From: an uncultured bacterium
GTDB taxonomy: Bacteria > Cyanobacteriota > Vampirovibrionia > Gastranaerophilales > Gastranaerophilaceae
DNA length: 64,000 nucleotides
Assembly: GCA_949283255.1 (NCBI GenBank)
Contig: CASDRS010000005.1
Location: forward strand, 98,623 to 162,622
Direction of reading: 5' to 3'
Numbering within the stretch: the first letter of the stretch is position 1; every line of letters begins with the position of its first letter. The notes beneath the pieces were generated by a model, which worked only from the letters and a program-made list of their open reading frames with translations, had not been told where the DNA came from and made no database searches. Both the position numbers and the translations under genes were made by a program. Below, piece after piece: positions 1 to 7,602 of the stretch.

Positions 1-235
1 CCATAGGTTCAATGACAACAATGTCGCCTTTTGTGTACTCAACACCGTTCATTTTTACTCTGCCACTTACAATTACAGTAATTTCAGTCGCAATTTTATG
101 ATAATGCCTATCTTCATAATCACCTTTTTTATAACTCTTTACTGCGACTTCTACGTCATTGGTTTTCAATAATGTCGGTTCAAAATTCCCGACAAACCAA
201 CCTTTCACCATATCTTTCAATTTTGCAGTTTTCAT
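1..235 (-). CDS. Cupin-domain protein (3' end beyond window edge)
   Basis: The gene starts at the ATG complementary to 233-235 and runs off the left edge, so only about 78 residues are visible. They contain a textbook cupin motif 1: G, five residues, HxH, four residues, E, six residues, G (GDYEDRHYH...E...G). The HxH and E are the usual metal ligands of the beta-barrel. It is the last visible gene of the minus-strand glycan operon, so a sugar-modifying or sugar-sensing role is plausible (inference). Single-domain cupins of this kind occur as isomerases, epimerases or accessory proteins of nucleotide-sugar pathways; the exact function cannot be read from the fragment. Confidence 0.8.
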   Translation of the reverse strand, partial: MKTAKLKDMVKGWFVGNFEPTLLKTNDVEVAVKSYKKGDYEDRHYHKIATEITVIVSGRVKMNGVEYTKGDIVVIEPM

Positions 236-238
236 TTA

Positions 239-1180
239 TTAAACACTCCTTTTAAACTTGATTTTTATCCATAAAATAGTTAGTATTTTATGCGAATCTT
301 TATTCTTTACAGAAAATATTTTTTGCACAATATTTTCCCAAAACCACTGACAAATTCTAATAATTTTGATTTTACAAAATATATTTGTTTTTGCAGGGTT
401 AACAATATTTAGTATTTTTTCAGAAATATCACGGAAATTGCTGTATACAATTTCTAAATATGCACTATTTGAAATTTCATCTATAATTTTTAGTTTTTCT
501 TCGTATGTTAATTTAGCATCTATTTCAGGAATAGAACTAATTTTATTTTTTCTAATATAATAATTTAGAGCATTTATATAATTTTGTTCGAGCTGATTAT
601 TCCCTAACCTTTTTACATTATTCTCAAAAAATAATTTTGCTTCTGATACAAGCTGATTCATGCCACCAGAGGTTATTGTAGAAAACCCGTTTGTTTCTAT
701 TATTTCAAGTGTATCGCCTTTAATCAAATTTGCTATAGCAGATATTAGCGTTTGCAATATAAGAACATTTATACCAGTAGATTCTAGATAAATTTTCTGA
801 TTTCCATCGACCAAATCATAAAACTTATCCCACCTATCAATGAATTTTTGCAAATTATTTATTACTTCCTTTTTGCTACATTGGTAGACAATACCATATT
901 TTAGATTGCCAGGCTGTAACAAAAAAGATAATGTATTTTGCATTATAAAAAATGATTTGCTAAATTCTAACCAAAATTCGTATTTTTTTTGATATAAAGC
1001 CTGTAATTGCTGATTTTCAGTATTTAATTTAAAAATCACAATAGGTATTACAATTGTTGCAATTACTGATATAACAAGACTAACCAAATTAATAGTATCC
1101 TGCAATGACCAATCCTTGTTTATCGCATAGAAGAAATTTAATATTATTTCTTGGTTAAATATTTTACTAATATGATACAT
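239..1180 (-). CDS. Hypothetical membrane-anchored protein, 313 aa
   Basis: I do not recognise a family. One strong transmembrane segment lies at about residues 31-51, followed at once by a Gln/Leu/Lys-rich stretch that looks like a short coiled coil, then a soluble, mostly helical, Lys/Asn/Ile-rich domain. The start is supported by GAGG five bases upstream of the ATG. It sits between the nucleotidyltransferase gene (ends 1196) and the cupin gene (starts 235), all on the minus strand with gaps of 15 and 3 bp, so it is probably cotranscribed. Its AT-rich composition is higher than its neighbours', which may mark a later insertion into the operon. Function unknown. Confidence 0.65.
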   Translation of the reverse strand: MYHISKIFNQEIILNFFYAINKDWSLQDTINLVSLVISVIATIVIPIVIFKLNTENQQLQALYQKKYEFWLEFSKSFFIMQNTLSFLLQPGNLKYGIVYQCSKKEVINNLQKFIDRWDKFYDLVDGNQKIYLESTGINVLILQTLISAIANLIKGDTLEIIETNGFSTITSGGMNQLVSEAKLFFENNVKRLGNNQLEQNYINALNYYIRKNKISSIPEIDAKLTYEEKLKIIDEISNSAYLEIVYSNFRDISEKILNIVNPAKTNIFCKIKIIRICQWFWENIVQKIFSVKNKDSHKILTILWIKIKFKRSV

Positions 1181-1195
1181 ATAACCTCAAGATTC

Positions 1196-1927
1196 TTACA
1201 AAGCTTTCAACTTTATATACTTATCCAAATCTTCCGGCGTTCCGGTGCCATGCATTTGGGTTTTATCTATCGTATAAATTCCGAACTTTTTACCTTGCTT
1301 AATTGCGTAGTTATAAACAGGTGCAACATAAAACTCGTTATTTACACGCTCATTTCTTACAATCATATCGATTGCGTTTTCTACAAAATCGCGGCCTTTA
1401 TTAAAGTAATAAATTCCGACAGTCGCATTATCTGAAATAACTTCTTTTTCTCTGATTTCAGTAATCAATCCGTTTTCATCCAATTTTGCATAAGACCATT
1501 TTTTGTCGTTATCTTCAAAGCAAAGTACAGAACCGTCTAATTGACGATTTTCACTGTCATTAATGTAATCTTCTATATCCATATCAACAATCTGGTCAGA
1601 ATTTGCTATCAAAAGAGGAAGGTCATTATTGATTAGACGATGAGCATGTAAAACTGTGCAGGCAGCACCTTCCGTTAATTTATCAATTAAAACAACCTCT
1701 GAATAATAATGTTTTGTAATCCAGTTTATAGTTTCACGCTCTTTCTCAAAGTGTTCAGCTCTTACAAGCAAAATAAACTTTGCATTTGGCATCTTCAGAT
1801 TATCCAGAACATGACAAATCATCGGCTTGCCTAAGACATCTATAAACGGTTTCGGTTTATCGTAACCTGCTTTCGCAAATCTTGAGCCTGCTCCTGCCAT
1901 TGGTATTACTATATTTATCATGTTCAT
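1196..1927 (-). CDS. Sugar-phosphate nucleotidyltransferase (intact NTP-transferase fold)
   Basis: The N-terminus carries the nucleotidyltransferase signature GAGSRF followed by YDKPKPFIDV, and NSDQ with nearby Asp residues (about residues 87-95) supplies the metal-binding acid. These enzymes transfer NMP from an NTP to a sugar phosphate or related phosphate for glycan assembly in the cytoplasm. The length (243 aa) fits a single catalytic domain without a left-handed helix. The ATG at 1927 follows an AGGAGGGGG ribosome site and the TAG stop of the upstream gene directly, indicating translational coupling. It forms a pair with the degenerate paralogue upstream. The substrate is not determinable by eye; capsule-type cytidylyltransferases are the closest functional class (inference). 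Confidence 0.8.
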   Translation of the reverse strand: MNMINIVIPMAGAGSRFAKAGYDKPKPFIDVLGKPMICHVLDNLKMPNAKFILLVRAEHFEKERETINWITKHYYSEVVLIDKLTEGAACTVLHAHRLINNDLPLLIANSDQIVDMDIEDYINDSENRQLDGSVLCFEDNDKKWSYAKLDENGLITEIREKEVISDNATVGIYYFNKGRDFVENAIDMIVRNERVNNEFYVAPVYNYAIKQGKKFGIYTIDKTQMHGTGTPEDLDKYIKLKAL

Positions 1928-2647
1928 CTAATACCCCCTCCTGTTTGATAAATATTTTTCATACATCTGATAACTTGAAAATGTCAGATAATCTTTTTTC
2001 GGAATTTCATAAATCCCGATTTTTCTATTGTTTAAAATCATTTCGTTAAATGTGGCACTGATGTAATACTGTCCTTGAGTATTTACATCTTTTTCAATAA
2101 CTGAAAATGCTGCCCCTACAAAGTCAGAACCTTTTTTGAAATAGCAGCAGCCGGTTGATGCCATATTTGAAATCGGTCGTTTTTCGCTTGTCTGAACAAC
2201 GAGATTATTTTCATCAAGCAAAACCGAACTGTATTTCGGATGAACAGCATTAATTGTTACAATTCCGCCGTCAAGATTTCTTGTTCTAAAATCTTCTATT
2301 GCAGGACTTATATCCGTTTTTATCAATTGGCTTCCGTTTATCAATAAAAGTTCTTCATCATTATTAATCTCATCAATCGCAAACAGAGCAGAACATACAG
2401 CACCTTTAGTATCGCCGGCAACTTCAATTATTTTGCATTTCGGGCACAAGATTTTTAAAGTATCCCCTAAGAAATATTTTTCCTGATCATCTTTTCTAAT
2501 AATGCAGGTAATATTATCCCCGACAGTTTCCAGAAGTTCAATTGTTCGCTGAATCATTGGTTTATTCTGAATCTCAATCAGGTATTTAGGGTAGCCTTTT
2601 TCGCTAAAATCTTTTTCTGAGCCTGCCATTAAAATTAATATATTCAT
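1928..2647 (-). CDS. Nucleotidyltransferase-like protein with degraded signature
   Basis: This 239-aa protein aligns along its length with the neighbouring 243-aa nucleotidyltransferase, but key residues are changed. The GAGSRF loop reads MAGSEKDF, so the nucleotide-binding Arg is lost, PKP reads PKY, and the metal-binding Asp of the NSDQ element is Ser (NGSQ). The fold is probably kept while classical catalysis may be lost or altered. It overlaps the HAD gene by one base and abuts the intact paralogue. A heterodimer in which this chain is a regulatory or substrate-binding partner is a reasonable inference; an enzyme with divergent chemistry is the alternative. Confidence 0.7.
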   Translation of the reverse strand: MNILILMAGSEKDFSEKGYPKYLIEIQNKPMIQRTIELLETVGDNITCIIRKDDQEKYFLGDTLKILCPKCKIIEVAGDTKGAVCSALFAIDEINNDEELLLINGSQLIKTDISPAIEDFRTRNLDGGIVTINAVHPKYSSVLLDENNLVVQTSEKRPISNMASTGCCYFKKGSDFVGAAFSVIEKDVNTQGQYYISATFNEMILNNRKIGIYEIPKKDYLTFSSYQMYEKYLSNRRGY

Positions 2648-3306
2648 TATCTGACACCTCCTGCTAAAAGATTTGAGCTTTCTGATTCGACTTCTCTAAT
2701 CCTGTTTTTAATATTTTGATAAGTGACATCATTGACTGTTTCAACTTTCAAGAGATTTGCACCGCTTGCAAGAGCTGCTTTAATCCCATTCGGGTTATCC
2801 TCTACTACAAGACATTCCTCCGGTTTGTAGCCGAATCTTTTTATTGCAGTCTGATAAATCTCCGGATCCGGTTTTGATTTTGTAACATCTTGGTTAGACA
2901 GCGTAAAATCAAGATATTTTTGCAAATCTGCTTTTTCCATCATCATATCTATGGTTACTCTGACGGAGTTTGAGGCTAAGGCAAGTCCGTAGCCTTCTGT
3001 TTTTAACTTTGAAAGAGCATACTGATGACAAAACAAAGGTTTACACTTCATATAAACATGTTCCATTGTATAAATCTGTTTCATGTGATTTATGAATTTA
3101 TGAAGACCTTTCGGCAAGCCTTTTTCGATTGACAACATTTCAAGTTTTTTCTTTGTTGGCAGACCGTCAAATGTTACAAGATGATCGTATCTTGATATTT
3201 TATAGCCAAACAACTCTAAGGCTTGATTAAGAGCTTCATAATGCCAGTCTTTTGCATCAATAAGGACTCCGTCCATATCAAATATTACTGCTTTAATTTT
3301 TGCCAT
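2647..3306 (-). CDS. HAD-superfamily hydrolase, beta-phosphoglucomutase-like
   Basis: All four HAD motifs are visible: DMDGV near residue 10 (nucleophile and acid/base Asp), SNS around residue 112, the Lys of KSKPDPEIY, and EDNPNG for Mg2+. The helical cap of subclass I lies between motifs 1 and 2. At 219 aa it is the normal length for phosphosugar phosphatases or mutases of the beta-PGM group. The C-terminus overlaps the next nucleotidyltransferase start by one base, and the start overlaps the GDPD-like gene by 14 bp, so the four enzymes are translated together. Likely role is dephosphorylation or isomerisation of a sugar phosphate precursor for the nucleotidyltransferases. Confidence 0.85.
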   Translation of the reverse strand: MAKIKAVIFDMDGVLIDAKDWHYEALNQALELFGYKISRYDHLVTFDGLPTKKKLEMLSIEKGLPKGLHKFINHMKQIYTMEHVYMKCKPLFCHQYALSKLKTEGYGLALASNSVRVTIDMMMEKADLQKYLDFTLSNQDVTKSKPDPEIYQTAIKRFGYKPEECLVVEDNPNGIKAALASGANLLKVETVNDVTYQNIKNRIREVESESSNLLAGGVR

Positions 3307-3949
3307 TAAAATACACCTCTGCTTCTTTAGGATAATCTGTACAAAGCATTATCCCTTTTACATTTTTATATTTTTCCCACACACTTTTATACTCTCTTTT
3401 ATGCAAATCAGGAGAGACAATACAGACTTTCTTTCTCTGATTTAAAATATTGTTGATTTCTTGTTCGCCGAACCAATCTGAGTTAAAACTATCGAGCCAT
3501 ATACCTGCCGCTTTATCTAACATAATCGGCTCTGGTATAATATCGCTTAAGCCTGTAAATACTTTTAAGCCTGTTTTGTGCTGGTAAACCATCTCAGGAA
3601 TACTCATATCAAACGTGAAATAGTTTGAAACCTTGTATTTATCAAGTAGCCTTCTAATCTCATCTGCCATACCATCAGCTTTTATATTTAAAGCAAGTGT
3701 CAAATCTCTGCCATCAAGAAGTTCTAACAACTCCTCAAATTTCATTTCTCCGCCTTGAGGCATATTATGTGAAATAACAATTTCACCTTTGATGTCACGT
3801 AAATCTGTTTCAACACCGAACCCATTGTTAAAAGCACGTTCAAATGCTATTTTTGTGTTTTTTTCGTCCTCACTCAACCACCAGCCTCTGTGAGCAAGAA
3901 TTTCTACAATATTTAATTTATCGTATTCTCTGCGTAAAAGATTCCCCAT
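3293..3949 (-). CDS. Glycerophosphodiester phosphodiesterase-like (PLC-like TIM barrel) protein
   Basis: The sequence opens with ILAHRGWW, followed by the acidic pair ETDLRD and then SHN, the order of catalytic His, metal-binding Glu/Asp and second His in the GDPD/PI-PLC-like family. At 218 aa it is slightly short for a GDPD. There is no signal peptide, so it should act in the cytoplasm. Its ATG lies only 4 bp after the stop of the inactive recombinase gene, so that gene is the first cistron of this operon. Cytosolic GDPD-like proteins in capsule loci usually handle glycerol-phosphate or similar diesters; the substrate here is inferred only from context. Confidence 0.75.
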   Translation of the reverse strand: MGNLLRREYDKLNIVEILAHRGWWLSEDEKNTKIAFERAFNNGFGVETDLRDIKGEIVISHNMPQGGEMKFEELLELLDGRDLTLALNIKADGMADEIRRLLDKYKVSNYFTFDMSIPEMVYQHKTGLKVFTGLSDIIPEPIMLDKAAGIWLDSFNSDWFGEQEINNILNQRKKVCIVSPDLHKREYKSVWEKYKNVKGIMLCTDYPKEAEVYFNGKN

Positions 3950-3953
3950 AAGA

Positions 3954-4478
3954 CTATAGACATACCCCTTCTCTGTATCTTAAATTCATATTTTCATCTA
4001 CATCAATAAATTTAAGTGTTTCAGTTACTTTAGATTGATTAAACAGCCACTGTAAATATGACAAATCTTTATATTTCTGGTAGTGATGATACCCAAAGGT
4101 TTTTCGCCAGGAGGCAACGGAAATATCTTCTGGCAAAGCTAACTCTCTGCATATATCTTTAAAAGAATTAAATACAGTGCTTCTATCCAGTTTGTTACCG
4201 AATTTTGTCTGAAATATATACTCAGAACGTTTTTTATCCTTAATAATTTCCGATATTAAATTCTTTAAATTTTCATTTAGGGGATATGTTTTATCGCTTT
4301 CAACCAGATAATTTTTATTTTTAACATCTTTTACCCTTAACAGTAATATATTTTTTAAATTTATACCTGTATTAATCCCAAGTTCAAATAACAACAAATC
4401 ACGAGGCATGTTTTTTATTTTGTATAACTCTTTGATTTTTTCTATTGTGTATATATCTTTTATCGGAGAACTTACCAT
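3954..4478 (-). CDS. Catalytically dead tyrosine-recombinase homologue
   Basis: This 174-aa protein is a clear paralogue of the two intact recombinases at 4925-5467 and 6273-6815; it shares RDLLLF, NKLDR and the unusual RKTFGYHHY block. Aligned to them it lacks four of five catalytic positions: the first Arg is Asn40, the HxxR His is Ala122, the third-motif His is Gln148 and the nucleophilic Tyr is Phe157. Only Arg125 remains. The reading frame is open and full length, so this is selected divergence rather than a broken gene. It is the first gene of the glycan operon (4 bp before the next start). Retained DNA binding as a regulator or accessory factor is the likely role (inference). No clear ribosome site precedes the start. 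Confidence 0.85.
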   Translation of the reverse strand: MVSSPIKDIYTIEKIKELYKIKNMPRDLLLFELGINTGINLKNILLLRVKDVKNKNYLVESDKTYPLNENLKNLISEIIKDKKRSEYIFQTKFGNKLDRSTVFNSFKDICRELALPEDISVASWRKTFGYHHYQKYKDLSYLQWLFNQSKVTETLKFIDVDENMNLRYREGVCL

Positions 4479-4924
4479 CGTTGTTTATATTTCATACTTT
4501 CTGAGAAAACTTCTCTTTTACCATCACTTCTTGAAATAAACTCTTAACTTTTTAGCCATTATGTGAAGATGGAATTCTCACACAGGTTCAAACTTATATT
4601 ATCACAAACAAAAATGGAATTTTGTATTTATTAAAAAATGTTATGAGTTCCCATTTTTTGAAAGCAACCGCCCCTAAGACCCTTTTAAATCAGGCTTTTT
4701 GCGACTTTTAACTTTTTGGCTATTTCGTGAAGAAAGTGTTCAACAAATTTTCTACAAAACATTATATTTTAGCGAATTGAAAAAATATAAATTTTTATTT
4801 ACGAAAAGAAAAATTTATAAATGTTTGTGGTAAAATTCAAGCAGGGAATACTCTCATTACAGTTTGGCTATACTGTTAAGATAATAAAATGTTAAGTTTC
4901 CCATTGTAAATAGAGGATTTGAGG
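4479..4924. other. 446-bp intergenic region upstream of the glycan operon
   Basis: No credible gene on either strand. It lies upstream of the inactive recombinase gene and downstream of the intact recombinase at 4925, and must contain the minus-strand operon promoter unless transcription reads through. The notable content is an imperfect 27-bp direct repeat at 4543-4569 and 4707-4733, described separately. The rest is AT-rich with no obvious terminator. Confidence 0.6.
4543..4733. repeat. Imperfect 27-bp direct repeat pair
   Basis: Two copies of a motif centred on TTAACTTTTT-RGCY-ATT-GTGAAGA occur at 4543-4569 and 4707-4733, 164 bp apart, with about 5 mismatches in 27. They flank the middle of the intergenic region upstream of the inactive recombinase and the glycan operon. 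They could be binding sites for a recombinase-family protein or a transposase end repeat. No matching copy was seen by eye at the far end of the module. Confidence 0.5.
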
Positions 4925-5467
4925 CTATAAAATAAAGTTATTATAGCTTTCGTCAATTTGATCCTGTTCAATGCCGATGTACCTAAGAGTAATATTTGGG
5001 TTTGAATGGTTAAAAATCTTTTGAAGCATGGCTACATCTTTAAATTTTTTGTAATGATGATACCCGAACGTTTTTCTCATGGTGTGTGTTCCTATTTTTT
5101 CTTGGATACCAACTGCTTGACAGGCTGTTTTAATAATATAGTACGCCCCGAATCTATCGAGCCTGTTTTTAAAGATAGAAACAAACAAAGCCTCATCTGA
5201 GCGTTTACCCTTCGTAAATTCTTCTATCATTGGCTTTAGTTTTGAATTAATCGGAAATTTTTTAAACTTCCCCGTTTTCTTTTCAATAATCTGAATATGG
5301 CTTTTGTTTCTGACATCTCCGACATTCAGAGCAACAATGTCTGAAATCCTTAATCCGCAATTTGTACCAATAGTAAATAATAGCAAATCTCTCGGACTAT
5401 GTTTTGCAAAATACTTTTCTAATTTTTTGATGTTTTCAATATTTCTGAGTGGTTCTACTGTAGTCAT
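4925..5467 (-). CDS. Short tyrosine recombinase (FimB/E-sized), copy B
   Basis: This 180-aa catalytic-domain-only site-specific recombinase has all catalytic residues: Arg40 (CGLRIS), Lys at the beta-hairpin near 64-67, His128 and Arg131 (HTMR), His154 (NHS) and nucleophile Tyr163 (LRYIG). It lacks the N-terminal SAM-like core-binding domain of phage integrases and matches FimB/FimE in size. The start at 5467 is set by an AAAGGAG ribosome site and by alignment with copy A, which begins MTTVEP in the same way; an in-frame extension to 5590 is not conserved. About two thirds of residues are identical to copy A, and the bases at and after both stop codons are also alike, so the two arose by duplication. 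Role: resolution, inversion or integration within the mobile module. Confidence 0.88.
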   Translation of the reverse strand: MTTVEPLRNIENIKKLEKYFAKHSPRDLLLFTIGTNCGLRISDIVALNVGDVRNKSHIQIIEKKTGKFKKFPINSKLKPMIEEFTKGKRSDEALFVSIFKNRLDRFGAYYIIKTACQAVGIQEKIGTHTMRKTFGYHHYKKFKDVAMLQKIFNHSNPNITLRYIGIEQDQIDESYNNFIL

Positions 5468-5713
5468 AAACTCTCCTTTCCTAATTCCATAAAAACTCTT
5501 ATTTGAACGGCTGAGCCGATTCAAACTTTCAATCAAATAATTATTATGGAAAAACGACAACTTAAACTTCGGGGCAGTGTGAAGCAGCACATTTTATTGC
5601 ATAATGGGGAAACATACTTATCGAAAAGCGATAAAAATACAAAATGTTTCTTAAAAAATAAAAAAATGGGGTAAAGAGACAAAATAATCAGCAGTTTTTA
5701 TATCTCATCAGGA

Positions 5714-6013
5714 TTAAAGCCCTGCTGAAGCAATAATCCTAAAATTTCTGTAGTTCTTGAAATATGCAGTTTTTCTGTTTGCTTCAACCCAATAACTGGC
5801 TTCCCTTGCTGAATAAAAAATCTGACCTGTTTCAATGCATCTGATTTTTCTTGGTTTAGCCTGATATGAACGAAAAGGTTCCAAATACTTTTTTAAAGTA
5901 TCAAATAAATGTCTGTTTATTTTATATGAACACTGGTTTGAATCATCCTCTCTTAAAATAATTGAAAATTTTCCCTTTTTTCTTACATTTTTAGTCATTT
6001 GTCCTTGCAACAT
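5714..6013 (-). CDS. Small NUMOD1-like DNA-binding protein, 99 aa
   Basis: The C-terminal half reads IRCIETGQIFYSAREAS, matching the NUMOD1 pattern (basic residue, C/I-x-x-TGxxFxSxxEA) used by homing-endonuclease-associated proteins as a helix-turn-helix DNA-binding module. The N-terminal half is basic and unrecognised. The start at 6013 is chosen because AAAGGAAGG precedes it; an upstream ATG at 6040 has no such site. It lies between the two intact recombinase genes and may be an architectural or excisionase-like factor for them (inference). No nuclease domain is present. Confidence 0.65.
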   Translation of the reverse strand: MLQGQMTKNVRKKGKFSIILREDDSNQCSYKINRHLFDTLKKYLEPFRSYQAKPRKIRCIETGQIFYSAREASYWVEANRKTAYFKNYRNFRIIASAGL

Positions 6014-6044
6014 AAAACCTTCCTTTCCTGCTTGTGTCATACAT

Positions 6045-6244
6045 TTTAACCATTTTGTAAGGCAAATTTTTTATGCCGAAAATATTAGACATTCGGGGAA
6101 TTGTATTTCAAATTTTAAACTGTTACATTACATTTTAGAAAATAAATTAAAAACTCTAAAACTTAGTTATGAAGGCAATTTTTGAGATTTTTAGGTTTTA
6201 TGTTATACAAAATGGTTAAATTGTAAGGCAAATAAAATGTAATG
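6045..6244. repeat. Nested inverted and direct repeats, candidate recombination site
   Basis: In the non-coding gap between the NUMOD1-like gene and recombinase copy A there are three overlapping repeats. A perfect 15-bp inverted repeat has arms 6045-6059 and 6206-6220. A perfect 12-bp inverted repeat has arms 6126-6137 and 6233-6244. A 13-bp direct repeat (TTGTAAGGCAAAT) lies at 6055-6067 and 6221-6233. This density in 200 bp beside a recombinase gene resembles the core-plus-accessory-site layout of tyrosine-recombinase resolution or att sites. It could instead be an operator for the NUMOD1-like gene. Confidence 0.6.
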
Positions 6245-6272
6245 CAATGACTCTGATAGAGAGTGTTTTGCA

Positions 6273-6815
6273 CTATAAAATAAAGTTGGAGTAACTGTAG
6301 TCAATCTGGTCTTGTTCAACACCAATATATCTCAGGGTTATTTGCGGACTTGAGTGGTTGAATATTTTTTGCAGGATAACCACGTCTTTAAATTGTTGGT
6401 AATGGTGGTAGCCAAATGTTTTTCGCATTGAATGCGTGCCGATTCTTTCTTGAAGTCCGGCTTTTTCACACGCATCACGAATTAAATAATATGCAGTTAC
6501 TCTGTCGAGCCGATGCCTCCAGTGAGATAAAAACAAAGGTTCTGCGTTTCGCCTCCCTTTAACAAAATCTCCAATCATTGGTTTTAAACGGTCATTAATC
6601 GGGAATTTCTTAAATTTTCCTATTTTCTTTTCAATAATCTGAATATGAGTTTTATTTCTTACATCGCCGACATTCAATGACAGCAAATCAGAAATTCTCA
6701 AACCGCAGTTTGTGCCGAGGACAAAAAGCATTAAATCTCTCTGGCTCTGTTTTGCTAAGACTTTTTCAACTTTTTTGATATCAGATTTGTTTCTGATGGG
6801 TTCTACTGTAGTCAT
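6273..6815 (-). CDS. Short tyrosine recombinase (FimB/E-sized), copy A
   Basis: This is the second intact 180-aa tyrosine recombinase with Arg40 (CGLRIS), His128/Arg131 (HSMR), His154 (NHS) and Tyr163 (LRYIG). It is nearly collinear with copy B and distinct from it mainly in the surface-helix segment around residues 90-125. GGAAAGGAG lies just upstream of the ATG at 6815. In gene order it follows the transposase, MuB-like ATPase and third transposition protein, a position taken by a resolvase in several cointegrate-forming transposons. A role resolving transposition products at the adjacent repeat cluster (6045-6244) is inferred. Phase-variation invertase is the other possibility because of the FimB/E size. 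Confidence 0.88.
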   Translation of the reverse strand: MTTVEPIRNKSDIKKVEKVLAKQSQRDLMLFVLGTNCGLRISDLLSLNVGDVRNKTHIQIIEKKIGKFKKFPINDRLKPMIGDFVKGRRNAEPLFLSHWRHRLDRVTAYYLIRDACEKAGLQERIGTHSMRKTFGYHHYQQFKDVVILQKIFNHSSPQITLRYIGVEQDQIDYSYSNFIL

Positions 6816-6933
6816 TTTAAACCTCTCCTTTCCTTTGACTTACAAACTATTCAGGGGATTAACTCCCTAAAAAATTTTCGGTCACACCGAGGATTTCTTC
6901 AAAACTCACAATAGATATGTTTGCAATAAAGTA

Positions 6934-7602
6934 TCAGAGACTCAGCAAATTAACTTTCAAATCCGCATAAAGTTCTTTAAATTCCTTGTTCCTCCGCCAG
7001 ATTCCCTCAGCAAGTTTTTGTGGCAGGTCAACTTTATTTGAATTGTGCGAGGTAAATCTTGTTAAATAGGAGTAACCCTTCTTGAATTCCTGTTCTTCAG
7101 ACTTTGCAAATGCTTTCTCATCAGGACTTTGAAATGGATTTTCACTTACAAAGACCTGATTGTTGTAGACATAAAAAGATAATTCTTCGTTAAAAAATAT
7201 CCTGTTTCTGCCTTGTTGCGGAGACTTTCCATACAAAAATTTTAATTTTTTAGCCTGACGTTCGTAAATTAATTCTCTAAAAATATTATATAATTTGACA
7301 GTTGAATTATTTGCAATTCCTATTATCTGTGCGACCTTGTAAGCCGGAATTGAAAGACAAAAACAACGAATCACAGTATCAATAATTTGTTTAGGATAAA
7401 AAGACAGTATAGACGGCTTTTTGCTGATTTGTTTTTTGTTGTATAAATATAATCCGTTTCTTAGCGTGAGTTTTCCCTCTTGCACCAGAGTTAAGAGAAG
7501 TAACTCTAATACAGACTCGTCAACATCTTCTGCAATCATTGAGATCTCATCAAGTGTAAATTTATCCAACCTTCTGCAAAGCCTTAAGATTCTGTCTTTC
7601 AT
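6934..7602 (-). CDS. Third transposition-module protein with HTH segments, 222 aa
   Basis: I do not recognise a named family. Residues 10-55 look like a winged-helix domain (TLDEISMIAEDV...GKLTLRNGLYLY), and residues 70-110 contain a second HTH-like segment (AYKVAQIIGIANNSTVKLYN) of the type found in transposase N-termini. The C-terminus is basic and aromatic. The start overlaps the end of the MuB-like gene by 41 bp, so the two are translationally coupled and the protein probably belongs to the transposition machinery. It occupies the place that target-selection or regulatory proteins take after MuA/MuB-type or TniA/TniB-type pairs. It has no zinc-finger cysteine pattern like TniQ. Confidence 0.7.
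   Translation of the reverse strand: MKDRILRLCRRLDKFTLDEISMIAEDVDESVLELLLLTLVQEGKLTLRNGLYLYNKKQISKKPSILSFYPKQIIDTVIRCFCLSIPAYKVAQIIGIANNSTVKLYNIFRELIYERQAKKLKFLYGKSPQQGRNRIFFNEELSFYVYNNQVFVSENPFQSPDEKAFAKSEEQEFKKGYSYLTRFTSHNSNKVDLPQKLAEGIWRRNKEFKELYADLKVNLLSL

Noticed and set aside
5468..5590. N-terminal extension of recombinase copy B
   Set aside because: Copy A starts at the equivalent of 5467 and AAAGGAG lies right there; the extension has no counterpart.
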